Of a stretch of DNA of 64,000 bases, positions 8,314 through 17,500 are shown one piece after another; within the stretch, counting starts at the first letter, position 1; the number at the start of each line of letters is the position of its first letter. Source of the DNA: Pseudomonadota bacterium. GTDB taxonomy: Bacteria > Pseudomonadota > Gammaproteobacteria > Burkholderiales > Burkholderiaceae_C. The DNA lies in assembly GCA_023387335.1 (NCBI GenBank), contig JAEWIF010000004.1, positions 248,001 to 312,000 on the forward strand. The letters run 5' to 3'. The notes under the pieces are model-generated. The model was not told where the DNA came from, did no database searches, and saw only the letters and a list, made by a program, of their open reading frames with translations. A program made the position numbers and the translations under genes.

Positions 8314-9467
8314 CACTTGGCGGCCTCCTTCGTCGGCGCGTCGACCACGCGCACCAGGTCGCCGTCGTTCAGGAAGCTGCCGCCGGAGGCGACCACGCGC
8401 GCGTCGGCCGGCAGGCCGGAAGCGATCTCCACCGAGCCGTTCACCAGGCGCCCGGTCTGCACCTTCACCTGCGTGACGCGGCCATCCGGGTTCACGCGCA
8501 TCACGTAGCTGAAGCCTTCGCGCAGCACCACGGCCTGCTGCGGCACGGTCAGAGCCGGACTGCGGCCCAGTTCGAACTCGCCGCGCGCGAACATGCCGGC
8601 GCGCGCGCTGCCCTCGGCGGGACCCGGCAGCGCCTTGACGAGGTCGACGTACACGAGCGCGGCGCGCGTCTGCGGATCGACGGTCGGACCGATCATGCGC
8701 ACGCGACCTTCCAGCTGCGCGCCGCTCGCGGCGGTGACCACGGCGCGCGTGCCGGGCTTCACGCGGCCCAGTTCTGCGGACGTCACTTCGGCGCGCCACT
8801 CGAGCCTGCCCTGGCGGATCAGGCGGAACAGCTCGGTGCCGCTGCCCACCACCGCGCCGACCGTGGCCGTGCGGCCCGAGATGACGCCGTCGTCCGGCGC
8901 CACCACCTGGGTCTGGTTCACGCGCACCTGCTGCGCCTCGAAGCTGGCGCGGGCGGCCTGCACGCGCGCCTGCGCGGTCTTCTCCGCCGTGAGGTACTGG
9001 TTGATCTGGGCGGCGCTGAGCGCACCCGTGGTCTGCAGGCCGCGCGCGCGTTCGGCGTTGGCGGCCGCTTCCGCCGCGGCGGCTTCGGCCTCGGCGAGCG
9101 CGGCGCGCGCCTGCGCCGCTTCGGCGCGCAGCGTGTCGCCCGCGAACGTCGCCAGCACCTGCCCCTTGCGCACGCGGTCGCCCACGTTGACCTTCACGTC
9201 GGTGAGGCGCTGGCCGCCGGTCTCCGCGCCCACGCTGGCCTCCTGCCAGGCGGCGATGTTGCCGTTGGCGGACAGCGTGATGGGCAGCTCGACGCGACGG
9301 GGCAGGGCCGTGGTGACGGTGAGCGAAGGCTTGGCGGTGGCGGGCGACTTGTTGTCCTGCGCGGCGCGCGAACCGGGCGCGATGGCGAACAACGCACCGC
9401 CCAGCAGCGCGGCGGCGAACAGCGCGGCGACCACGGCGCGCAGCGGCATCTTTTCGATCTTCTTCAT
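8313..9467 (-). CDS. RND efflux periplasmic adaptor (membrane fusion protein)
   Basis: The 384-residue protein links the RND pump to its outer-membrane channel. It has an uncleaved or cleavable N-terminal signal (RAVVAALFAAALLGGALFA), a biotinyl-lipoyl half (VGDRVRKGQVLATFAGD), a long alanine-rich coiled-coil hairpin of about residues 95-165, the returning lipoyl half (VVAPDDGVISGRTATVGAVV) and a beta-barrel domain. This is the HlyD/AcrA order. No lipobox is visible, so it is probably membrane-anchored through the signal segment. The ATG at 9467 is preceded by GAGAG. It lies 23 bases after the outer-membrane channel gene and overlaps the pump gene by one base. Confidence 0.93.
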   Translation of the reverse strand: MKKIEKMPLRAVVAALFAAALLGGALFAIAPGSRAAQDNKSPATAKPSLTVTTALPRRVELPITLSANGNIAAWQEASVGAETGGQRLTDVKVNVGDRVRKGQVLATFAGDTLRAEAAQARAALAEAEAAAAEAAANAERARGLQTTGALSAAQINQYLTAEKTAQARVQAARASFEAQQVRVNQTQVVAPDDGVISGRTATVGAVVGSGTELFRLIRQGRLEWRAEVTSAELGRVKPGTRAVVTAASGAQLEGRVRMIGPTVDPQTRAALVYVDLVKALPGPAEGSARAGMFARGEFELGRSPALTVPQQAVVLREGFSYVMRVNPDGRVTQVKVQTGRLVNGSVEIASGLPADARVVASGGSFLNDGDLVRVVDAPTKEAAK

Positions 9468-9490
9468 GCGGTGCTCTCTTTGTCTCGTCT

Positions 9491-10906
9491 TCAGCGGGTC
9501 GGGCCCGCGGTGGCGGTGTCGCGGCGCCAGCCGCCGCCCGTGGCCCGGTACAGCGCCACCCAGGCGGCGGCGCGTTCGCGTTGCAGCGTGACCAGCGCGG
9601 TCTCGGCGGCCAGCAGCGTGCGGCGCGCGTCCTCCAGCTCGAACAGGCTGGCCAGGCCGCCGCGGTAGCGCGCGTCGGTGGCGGCGAAAGAGGCGCGGTA
9701 GCCGTCGGCCGCGGCACGCGCGTCCTCGTCGCGCCGGCGCGCGCTCTCCAGGTTGACCAGGGCCTGCTCCACCTCGCTCACCGCCTGGCGCAGGCGGGCG
9801 CGGTAGCCGACCACGGCCTCGTCGTAGCGGGCGCGCGCGGCGTCCGTGTTGGCGGCGCGGCGGCCGCCGTCGAACAGCGGCAGCGTGACGGCCAGCGGCC
9901 CGATCGACCAGGTCTGCGCATCGGTCCACACACCGCCCGTGCGGATCGAACCGGCCGCGACCGAGCCGCTGAGCGATACGCGCGGATAGCGCTGGGCCCG
10001 CGCGGCGCCGACGTCGGCGCTGGAAGCCACGACCTCGCGTTCGGCGACCAGCACGTCGGGCCGCTGCGCCAGCACTTGCGCCGGCACTTCGGTCACGCCG
10101 AACAGCGGCGTGGGGCCGGGCTCGGTCCAGGGCGCGGCCAGCCGCTCGCGCAGCGCCGGTTCCGGCAGCGCGGTGAGCGCCACCAGCGTCTTGAGGTCGA
10201 TCTCGCATTGCGCGCGTTGCTGCGTCAGGCGCGCCGAGGCCTCGGCGGCGCTGGCGCGCGACAGGGCTGCGGTGGCCGGCGCGGTGAAGCCGGCATCGGC
10301 GCTCAGCTGGTTCAGGCGCGAGGTCTCGGCGCGCGAGCGCGCGTCGTTCCCGGTCACGGCCAGCAGCAGCTGGCAGGTGCGCAGCGCGACGTAGCTGTTG
10401 GCGGTCTCGGCCGCGACCGACACGCGTGCGTCGTGCCAGCCGGCCTGCGCGCCTTCGAGCCGCGCCTGGGCGGCGTCCGCGGTGGCGCGGTTGCCGCCGA
10501 ACAGGTCGATCTCCCACGCGGTCTGCAGGCCGCCCTGCACCGTGGTCGCCAGCGGGATCGGCGGCTGCGTGAAGCCGCGGCTGGCCGAGGCGGTGGCGTC
10601 CAGGGTGGGCAGCAGCGAAGCCGACGCGGCCACGCGGGTGGCGCGCGCGTTCTCGATGCGCGTCACGGCCTGCGCCAGCGTCGGGCTGGCGGCCTGGGCG
10701 GCGTCGATCAGCTGCACCAGCAGCGGGTCCTGCCACTGCTCCCACCAGCGGCTCATGTCGGCCAGTTGCCCGCCGTGCGGCAGCGGTGCGTGGAACTGCG
10801 CGGGCAGCGGCGCCTCGACCTGCGCCGGCGGCCGCGTCACGGCGCAGCCGGCCGCGAGCAGGGTCGCGGTCAGCAGGGCCGGCGCGCGAAGCCATGGTTT
10901 CCTCAT
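9491..10906 (-). CDS. NodT-family outer-membrane efflux lipoprotein (OprM-like)
   Basis: This TolC-superfamily channel of 471 residues forms the outer-membrane exit duct of the efflux complex. A lipoprotein signal is clear: MRKPWLRAPALL, then a hydrophobic stretch ending LLAAGCAVT with the lipidated cysteine. Two outer-membrane efflux repeats follow (about 60-250 and 270-460), with the NodT hallmark WEIDLFGGNRATADAA and the mirrored WSIGPLAVTLPLFDGG. The start ATG overlaps the tetR stop codon by four bases (ATGA), showing tight coupling. The outer-membrane gene precedes the adaptor and pump genes, a common alternative to the acrAB-tolC order. Confidence 0.93.
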   Translation of the reverse strand: MRKPWLRAPALLTATLLAAGCAVTRPPAQVEAPLPAQFHAPLPHGGQLADMSRWWEQWQDPLLVQLIDAAQAASPTLAQAVTRIENARATRVAASASLLPTLDATASASRGFTQPPIPLATTVQGGLQTAWEIDLFGGNRATADAAQARLEGAQAGWHDARVSVAAETANSYVALRTCQLLLAVTGNDARSRAETSRLNQLSADAGFTAPATAALSRASAAEASARLTQQRAQCEIDLKTLVALTALPEPALRERLAAPWTEPGPTPLFGVTEVPAQVLAQRPDVLVAEREVVASSADVGAARAQRYPRVSLSGSVAAGSIRTGGVWTDAQTWSIGPLAVTLPLFDGGRRAANTDAARARYDEAVVGYRARLRQAVSEVEQALVNLESARRRDEDARAAADGYRASFAATDARYRGGLASLFELEDARRTLLAAETALVTLQRERAAAWVALYRATGGGWRRDTATAGPTR

Positions 10907-11631
10907 GCGTTGCTTCTCCCTTTTTTGTTGTTCGATCCCGCGCGGCGGCGGGCTTCCGCTTCGACCATCGCCAGCGCGTAGTCGGTCAGCCGCCCTGCCG
11001 AAGCCTCGATCGCGGCGTCGCCGTCCAGCAGCGCGGGCCGGAACCGCTCGACCAGCTCGCGGCACACGTACTGCTGCATCGGCAGCGCCACGATGGCGAA
11101 CGCGAGGCGGTGCACCTCGTCGTCGTCGCGCTTCAGGCCGAGATAGCGGCACAGCACGCGCACCAGCGCCTCGTGCGCGGGACGCAGGCCGTGCTCGACT
11201 TCCTCCTGCCAGAGCGAGGTGGGCTCCAGCATCTCGCGCCAGTGCAGGCGCATGCAGCGGTCCAGCAGTTCGTCGCCCAGCTTCATCGGCTCGAGGAAAG
11301 TGCCGATGAACACCGCGAGCGAGGCCTCGAGGCTGAGGCCGGGCTGGTCGTACAGGGCGATGTCATCGCGCGCGCTTCCCATCGGTTCGGTGAACGCGGC
11401 ACGGTACAGGCCTTCCTTGTCGCCGAAGTAGTACCGGATGGCTGCCACGTTGGCCCCGGCCGCCTGCGCGATCTCGCGCGTCGAAGTGCGGGCGAAGCCC
11501 TGGTCGGCGAACAGCCGCAGCGCGGCCATGAGCAGGCGCTCGCGGGCCTGCTCGCCGGCGGCGCCCTTGGGCACGGCGGGCGCGGGCGGGTGGCGCGCAA
11601 CGGTAGAAGAACGTGGTACTGCGGCGGACAT
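10903..11631 (-). CDS. TetR/AcrR-family regulator with CerR-like C-terminal domain
   Basis: This is the likely repressor of the downstream efflux operon. The N-terminal helix-turn-helix region reads LLMAALRLFADQGFARTSTR followed by EIAQAAGANVAAIRYYFGDK, the classic TetR pattern. The C-terminal part resembles the DUF1956/CerR ligand-binding domain (LDRCMRLHWREMLEPTSLW). An upstream TTG at 11655 would extend it by eight residues but would start inside the palindromic operator; the ATG at 11631 gives 242 residues and is preferred. It is the first gene of the operon, so regulator and pump are probably controlled together by autoregulation at the palindrome 23 bases upstream. Confidence 0.92.
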   Translation of the reverse strand: MSAAVPRSSTVARHPPAPAVPKGAAGEQARERLLMAALRLFADQGFARTSTREIAQAAGANVAAIRYYFGDKEGLYRAAFTEPMGSARDDIALYDQPGLSLEASLAVFIGTFLEPMKLGDELLDRCMRLHWREMLEPTSLWQEEVEHGLRPAHEALVRVLCRYLGLKRDDDEVHRLAFAIVALPMQQYVCRELVERFRPALLDGDAAIEASAGRLTDYALAMVEAEARRRAGSNNKKGRSNA

Positions 11632-11653
11632 GGGGTCCGCATTAAACCACGTC

Positions 11654-11669
11654 AATCAATCGATTGATT
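11654..11669. promoter_or_regulatory. 16-bp perfect palindrome, probable TetR operator
   Basis: AATCAATCGATTGATT is an exact palindrome and very AT-rich for this genome. It sits 23 bases before the preferred tetR start, between glnE and the efflux operon. A TTTAAT -10-like box lies just downstream on the minus strand (around 11642-11647). Position and symmetry fit a dimeric TetR repressor that controls its own operon. Confidence 0.7.
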
Positions 11670-11712
11670 AAATTCCGGGAAGCCGCCTCGGCGGCAGGGA
11701 GACCAGGAGCGA

Positions 11713-11723
11713 CGGCTCAGCCG
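11713..11723 (-). terminator. Short hairpin containing the glnE stop codon
   Basis: CGGC (11713-11716) pairs with GCCG (11720-11723), and the TCA/TGA stop of glnE forms the three-base loop. The stem is only four bases and no T-run follows, so termination is uncertain. Confidence 0.25.
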
Positions 11724-14500
11724 AAGACGGCGGCCCAGAGCGCGTGGATCGCCTGGCGTTCGGCGTCCAGCGCCTCGGGCGCGACCTGCGTCGGCTCTTC
11801 GTTCAGGCGCGCGCCGTGCTGGATGCGTCGCAGCTCGCGGTACGCGGCGGCGGCCTTCTGTCCGACCTGCGGCGGCAGCAGCCCGGCCGCCTCGGCCCGC
11901 TGCAGCAACGCGATGTTGCCCACGTTGGACACCAGCTCGCGGTGCTCGCCCGAATGCGCGAGCACCAGGTACTGCACGGCGAACTCCGCGTCCACCATGG
12001 CGCCTTCGCTGTGCTTGACGTCGAAGCTGCCGGCTTTCACCGGATGCGCGGCGCGCACCCGCTGGCGCATCGCCACGATCTCCTGGCGCAGCGCTTCGCG
12101 GTCGCGCGGCGCGGTGATCACCGCCTCGCGCACGGCGTCGAAACGCTCCGCCATCGCGGGCTCGCCCAGCACGAAGCGGGCACGCGTCATGGCCTGGTGT
12201 TCCCAGGTCCAGGCGGTATTGCTGCCGCGGCCCTGCTGGTACTTCTCGTAGGCCGCGAAAGTGGTGACGAGCAGGCCCGAGCTGCCGTTGGGCCGCAGCG
12301 CGGTGTCGATCTCGTACAGGTCGGCTTCGGCGGTCTTGGTGGTCAGCCAGTTGATCAGCTTGCGCACGAACGCGCCGTAGACCTCCGGGGCGCGGTCGTC
12401 CTCGTCCTCGAAGACGAACACGATGTCCAGGTCGCTGCCGTAGCCCAGCTCTTTGCCGCCCAGCTTGCCGTAGCCGATGATCGCGAAGCTCGGCGTGTCG
12501 CGGTGGCGGTTCTTCAGCCGCTCCCAGCTCCAGCGCGCCGTGATGCGCAGCGCGGCGTCGGCCAAGGCGCTCAGGTCGTCGGCCACCTGCTCCACCGTCA
12601 GCCGGCCCTCGATGTCGCGCGCCAGGGTGCGGAACACCTCGGCGTGGTGCGCGCGGCGCAGCAGGTTGAGCAGTGCCTCGTCGTCGTCCTCGCCGGTGCG
12701 CTGCAGCGCGCGGCGGCGGTCTTCCAGGTCCTGCTCGAATTCGCCGGGAACGAACCGCTCCGAGAACAGGGCTTCGCTGGCCAGTTCGTCGATGACGCCG
12801 GGGTGGCGCAGCAGGTAGCGCGCCGGCCACTTGGCCGCGCCCAGCAGGCGCAGCAGTCGCTCGTGCACGCCGGGGCGCTCCAGCAGCAGCGCGATGTAGC
12901 TCTCGCGGCGCAGCAGCGGCTCCAGCCAGTCCGCCATGCGCACCGCGGCCTGCTCGCCGACCCGGCCTTCCAGCAGCCACTGGGCGGTGCGCGCGATCAG
13001 GCGCGACAGGCGGTTGCGCGCGTCCTCGCGCAGCGACTGCACGCGCGGATGGCCGCACCAGCGCGAGATGCGCTCGCGCATCTCGGGCGGCAGCCGCTCC
13101 AGCAGCGAGTCGAGGTCCTGCGGCGCCGCGCGGCCCTTGGGGCCCACGCAGCCCTTGCATTCCTCCTGCGCGCCCAGCAGCTTGTCGAACTCCTGCGCGA
13201 CGAATTCGCGGTGGCTGTCCAGCTCGTGCAGGAAAGGGCAGCAGTCGGCGTAGCCCATGGTCTGGGCCACCCACGCCAGGTCGCCGTCGTCCTCGTCCTT
13301 CTCGCAGCCCAGCGGCAGCACGTGGGTCTGCTGGTCGTCCAGGTACTGGATGCGGTGCTCGACCCGGCGCAGGAACTCGTACGCCTGGGCCAGCGAGTCC
13401 GCCGTGGCCTGCGGCATCAGCCCCGCGGCGGCCACGCGCTGCAGCGCTTCCAGCGTGGGCCGGGTGCGCAGTTCGGGGAACTGGCCGCCGCGCACCACCT
13501 GCAGCAGCTGCACGATGAATTCGATCTCGCGGATGCCGCCGCGCGAGAGCTTGACGTCGTTGGCCCGCTCGGGCCGGCCGGCGCTGCGGCGCGCGGCGTG
13601 CTCGCGGATCTGCCGGTGCAGCACGCGCAGCGAATCGAACACGCCATAGTCCAGGTAGCGCCGGAACACGAAGGGCAGCACCGTGCCGCGAAGGGCCTGG
13701 GCCGAGCCGTCCTCGATGGCGCTGCGCGGCGCGACCACGCGGCTCTTGAGCCACGCGAAACGCTCCCACTCGCGGCCCTGGACCAGGAAATACTCTTCCA
13801 GCGCGTCGAGCGAGACCACCGGCGGCCCGGAGTTGCCGTTGGGCCGCAGCGCCAGGTCGACCCGGAACACGAAGCCGTGCTCGGTGGTGTCGCCCACCAG
13901 CCCGTAGATGGTCTTGACCACCTTGGCGAAGAACTCCTGGTGGCTGATGCGTCCGCGTCCGTCGACGCCGGGCGTCTCCCCGTCCTCGTCGTAGACGTAG
14001 ATGAGATCGATGTCGCTGGAGACGTTCAGCTCGCGCGCGCCGAGCTTGCCCATGCCGATCACCCACAGGTGCGCCGGCTGGCCGTCGGGCCGCAGCGGCG
14101 TGCCATGGACCGCGGACAGCTCCGACATCGCCTGGCGGCAGGCCGCGTCGAGCGCGAACTCGGCGAGCAGCGTCACCGAGCGGGTGACGCCGGCCAGGGG
14201 CGCCTGCTGTTCGCAATCGAGCGTGGCCAGCCGCTCCAGCACCAGCTGGCGCAGGATGCGCAGGGCCGTGCCGAGCGCGTGGCCCTGGGCGGTCAGGGCT
14301 TCGAAGGTGGTCTGGAGCGACCCGCGCGTGGGCAGGCCGGCGGGCAGCAGCGGCAGATCGGCGGCGTACCGGCGCCGGATCCGCTGCACGAATCGCGAAT
14401 GGGTGGAACCGGCGACTGCGCCGGGCATCTCACCCGGGGCCCCGGCCGAGCTGCATGCAGCGCCTTGCACCACAGCCGACCTCGCTGCACCGGGGCTCAT
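11717..14500 (-). CDS. glnE: Bifunctional glutamine synthetase adenylyltransferase / adenylyl-removing enzyme
   Basis: GlnE adds AMP to, or phosphorolytically removes it from, glutamine synthetase in response to PII, controlling nitrogen assimilation. At 927 residues it has normal length. Two nucleotidyltransferase domains are evident. The N-terminal adenylyl-removase site is GMGKLGARELNVSSDIDLIY (D163 and D165), and the C-terminal adenylylase site is GYGKLGGKELGYGSDLDIVF at about residues 670-700. Each is followed by its helical domain with LRPNG motifs. The ATG at 14500 has an AGGA four bases upstream. Its start is only 24 bases from that of the divergent yhdP, so the glnE promoter must lie within yhdP coding sequence or in that tiny gap. 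Confidence 0.96.
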   Translation of the reverse strand: MSPGAARSAVVQGAACSSAGAPGEMPGAVAGSTHSRFVQRIRRRYAADLPLLPAGLPTRGSLQTTFEALTAQGHALGTALRILRQLVLERLATLDCEQQAPLAGVTRSVTLLAEFALDAACRQAMSELSAVHGTPLRPDGQPAHLWVIGMGKLGARELNVSSDIDLIYVYDEDGETPGVDGRGRISHQEFFAKVVKTIYGLVGDTTEHGFVFRVDLALRPNGNSGPPVVSLDALEEYFLVQGREWERFAWLKSRVVAPRSAIEDGSAQALRGTVLPFVFRRYLDYGVFDSLRVLHRQIREHAARRSAGRPERANDVKLSRGGIREIEFIVQLLQVVRGGQFPELRTRPTLEALQRVAAAGLMPQATADSLAQAYEFLRRVEHRIQYLDDQQTHVLPLGCEKDEDDGDLAWVAQTMGYADCCPFLHELDSHREFVAQEFDKLLGAQEECKGCVGPKGRAAPQDLDSLLERLPPEMRERISRWCGHPRVQSLREDARNRLSRLIARTAQWLLEGRVGEQAAVRMADWLEPLLRRESYIALLLERPGVHERLLRLLGAAKWPARYLLRHPGVIDELASEALFSERFVPGEFEQDLEDRRRALQRTGEDDDEALLNLLRRAHHAEVFRTLARDIEGRLTVEQVADDLSALADAALRITARWSWERLKNRHRDTPSFAIIGYGKLGGKELGYGSDLDIVFVFEDEDDRAPEVYGAFVRKLINWLTTKTAEADLYEIDTALRPNGSSGLLVTTFAAYEKYQQGRGSNTAWTWEHQAMTRARFVLGEPAMAERFDAVREAVITAPRDREALRQEIVAMRQRVRAAHPVKAGSFDVKHSEGAMVDAEFAVQYLVLAHSGEHRELVSNVGNIALLQRAEAAGLLPPQVGQKAAAAYRELRRIQHGARLNEEPTQVAPEALDAERQAIHALWAAVFG

Positions 14501-14524
14501 AATTCCTGCCACCTCGTAGTCTTC

Positions 14525-17500
14525 ATGAACGAATCGCCCCCGCTCCCTTCGGGCCCGCTGAAGCTGTATGCCGCCGCCGCGAAGGGGCTCCTGTGGCTGC
14601 TGGCCGCGGCCTGGCTGCTGTTGGCGCTCGCCTGGGGCGCGGTGCACGGCTGGATTGTGCCGCGAATCGGCGAGCTTCGCCCCACGCTGGAAACCCAGGC
14701 CACGCGCCTCCTGGGGGTGCCCGTGCGCATCGGGGCCGTCAGCGCGCGCAGCGAAGGCCTGGTGCCCTCGATCCAGCTCGAATCCGTGGTCCTGCTCGAT
14801 CCCCACGGCCGCGAGGCCTTGCGGCTGCCGCGCGTGAACGCGTCGCTGTCGCCGCGCTCGCTGCTGCACCTGGGCTTCGACCAGCTTTACATCGAGAGCC
14901 CGGTGCTGGACGTGCGGCGGGCCGCCGACGGCCGCCTGTTCGTGGCCGGCCTGGAACTCTCGCAGGCCCAGGGCGCGGGAAAGCAGGACGACGGCCGCGC
15001 GGCCGACTGGTTCTTCCGCCAGGGCGAATTCGTCATCCGCGGCGGCACGGTGCGCTGGACCGACGAGATGCGCACGGCGCCGCCGCTGCAGCTCGAAAAG
15101 GTGGACTTCGTGGTGCGCAACACCGCGCGCCGCCATGCGCTGCGCCTGGATGCCACGCCGCCCGCCGGCTGGGGCGACCGCTTCACCGTGCAGGGCATGT
15201 TCCGCCAGCCGCTGCTGTCCACCCATCCCGGCCGCTGGCAGGACTGGGACGGCCAGCTGCATGCCGACTTCCGGCGCGTCGACCTGGCCGAACTGCGCAA
15301 GCACGCGCGCCCCGGGATCGAGGTGCACGGCGGCCATGGCGCCGTGCGCGCCTGGCTCGACGTGGCCAACGGGCAGGTCACCGGCGGCGTCGCCGACCTG
15401 TCCGCGGCCGACGTTTCCACCACCCTGGGCGAAGGCCTGGCGCCGCTGTCGCTGGCGTCGGTGTCGGGCCGCTTCGGCGGCCGCCGGCTGCCGGGCGGCA
15501 TGGAGATCGAGGCCAAGGCGCTGCAGTTCACCACCGCCGAAGGCCAGCACTGGCCGGCCGGCGACGTCTTCCTGTCCTGGACCGAGCCGGACGGCCGCCG
15601 CGAAGGTTCGGGCGAACTGCGCGCCGACCGCCTCGACCTGGGCACGCTGGGCCAGCTGGCCGGGCGCGTGCCGCTGGGCGCCGCGACCCACGCCGCGCTG
15701 ACCCGCCATGCCCCGCAGGGCGTGGTGGAGAACCTGCACGGCTCCTGGCAGGGCGCGCTGCAGCAGCCGGCCAAGTACAAGGTGAAGGGCAAGGTGTCCG
15801 GCCTGCAGCTGGCCGCGGCTCCGGCGTCGGTGCGGGACGGCAAGCCGGTCGCGGCCACGCCGGGCCTGCGCAACGCGGCGCTGGACTTCGACCTGAACGA
15901 AGGCGGCGGCAAGGCCCGCGTGGCGCTGAACGGTGGCGCGTTGGAGCTGCCCGGCGTGTTCCAGGACCCGGTGCTGGCGTTCGACCGCCTCTCGGGGGAC
16001 GTGCAATGGCAGGTGGCGGGCGAGCGCATCTCGGTGAACGTGTCGCAACTGCGTTTCGCCAACGCCGACGCGCAAGGCGAGGCCCATGCCACCTGGCGCA
16101 CGGGCGACCAGGCCGCGCACCGCTTCCCCGGCGTGCTGGACCTGCAGGGCTCACTGTCGCGCGCGAATGGCGCCCGCGTGTGGCGCTACCTGCCGCTGGC
16201 CGTGCCGCAGGACGCGCGCGACTACGTGCGCGAGTCGGTGCAGCAGGCCGAGGTCGGCGACGCGCGCTTCCGGGTGCGCGGCGACCTGAAGGACTTCCCG
16301 TTTCCGCAGCGGCAGGGCGAGTTCCTGGTCACCGCGCAGGTGAAGAACGCCAGCTACGCCTTCGTTCCGCGGCCCGTGGTGCGCAACGGCGGCGCCAGTC
16401 CCCTGCCCTGGCCGGCGCTGAGCCAGCTCTCGGGCAAGCTGGTGTTCGATCGCTCCAGCCTGCGGGTGGACGACGCGCAGGGCCGCTTTTCCATCGCGCC
16501 CAACCTGCGGGTGAACGCCAGCGCGCAGGTCGCCGACCTTTCGCACACGGTCGTCAACGTCAACGGCGAGGTGCGCGGCCCGCTGGGCGAGGCGCTCTCG
16601 ATGGTCCAGAAGTCGCCGATCTCGGCGCTGACCAACGACGCGCTGGCCCGCGCCACCGCCAACGGCAACACCACGGTCAAGCTCGGCCTGCAGTTGCCGA
16701 TCTCGCAGATCGACCGCAGCCGCGTGCAGGGCACGGTCACGCTCGCCGGCAACGACGTGCAGATCACGCCGGACAGTCCGGCGCTGCAGCGCGCGCGCGG
16801 GAGCGTGCTGTTCAGCGAGCGCGGCTTCCAGGTGGTGGGCGCGCAGGCGCGGGCACTGGGCGGCGACGTGCGGGTCGAAGGCGGCAGCCGCAACGGCACC
16901 CCTTCCGAGCCGTCGGTGGTGATGCGCGCGCAAGGCACGGCCACGGCCGAGGGCCTGCGCCAGGCGCGTGAGCTGGGCTTCGTCTCGCAGCTGGCGCGGC
17001 AGGCGACGGGCGGGTCCGGCTACACCGCCGTGCTCAGCTTCCGCCGCGGCACGCCCGAGCTGCTGGTCACCACCAGCCTGCAGGGCCTGGCGCTGAACCT
17101 GCCGGCGCCGCTTTCCAAGACGGCCGAGGCGGCCCTGCCGCTGCGCTACGAGAACGTGCTCCTGCCGGAGTCGAACGGCCCGGCGCAGGACCGGCTGGCG
17201 GTGGAGCTCGGCCGCGTCGCTTCCGTCAGCTACGTGCGCGACATCAGCGGCGCCGAGCCGCGCGTGCTGCGCGGCGCCATCGCCATCGGCCTGGCGCAAG
17301 GGGAATCGGTCCAGCTGCCGGACCGGGGCGTTTCGGCCAACGTGCGGCTGGACGCCGCCAGCGTCGACGCATGGGAGCAGGCCCTGGAAAGTGGCGCGGC
17401 TCCCGCTCCCGCCGCCGCGGCTTCGCGGCCGGCGGCGCCCGTCTCGCCGACGGCTGCCGCCGCGGCGCAGAGCTACCTGCCGACCACGGTGGCGCTGCGT

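Noticed and set aside
5491..8508. A 1,005-codon plus-strand frame opposite the RND pump
   Set aside because: It is rich in H, Q, R, G and A as expected from the mirror frame of a GC-rich gene, matches no family and lies fully antisense to a well-supported pump gene.
11632..11655. TTG start at 11655 for the TetR regulator
   Set aside because: It would begin inside the palindromic operator and has no ribosome site; the ATG at 11631 gives the usual length.
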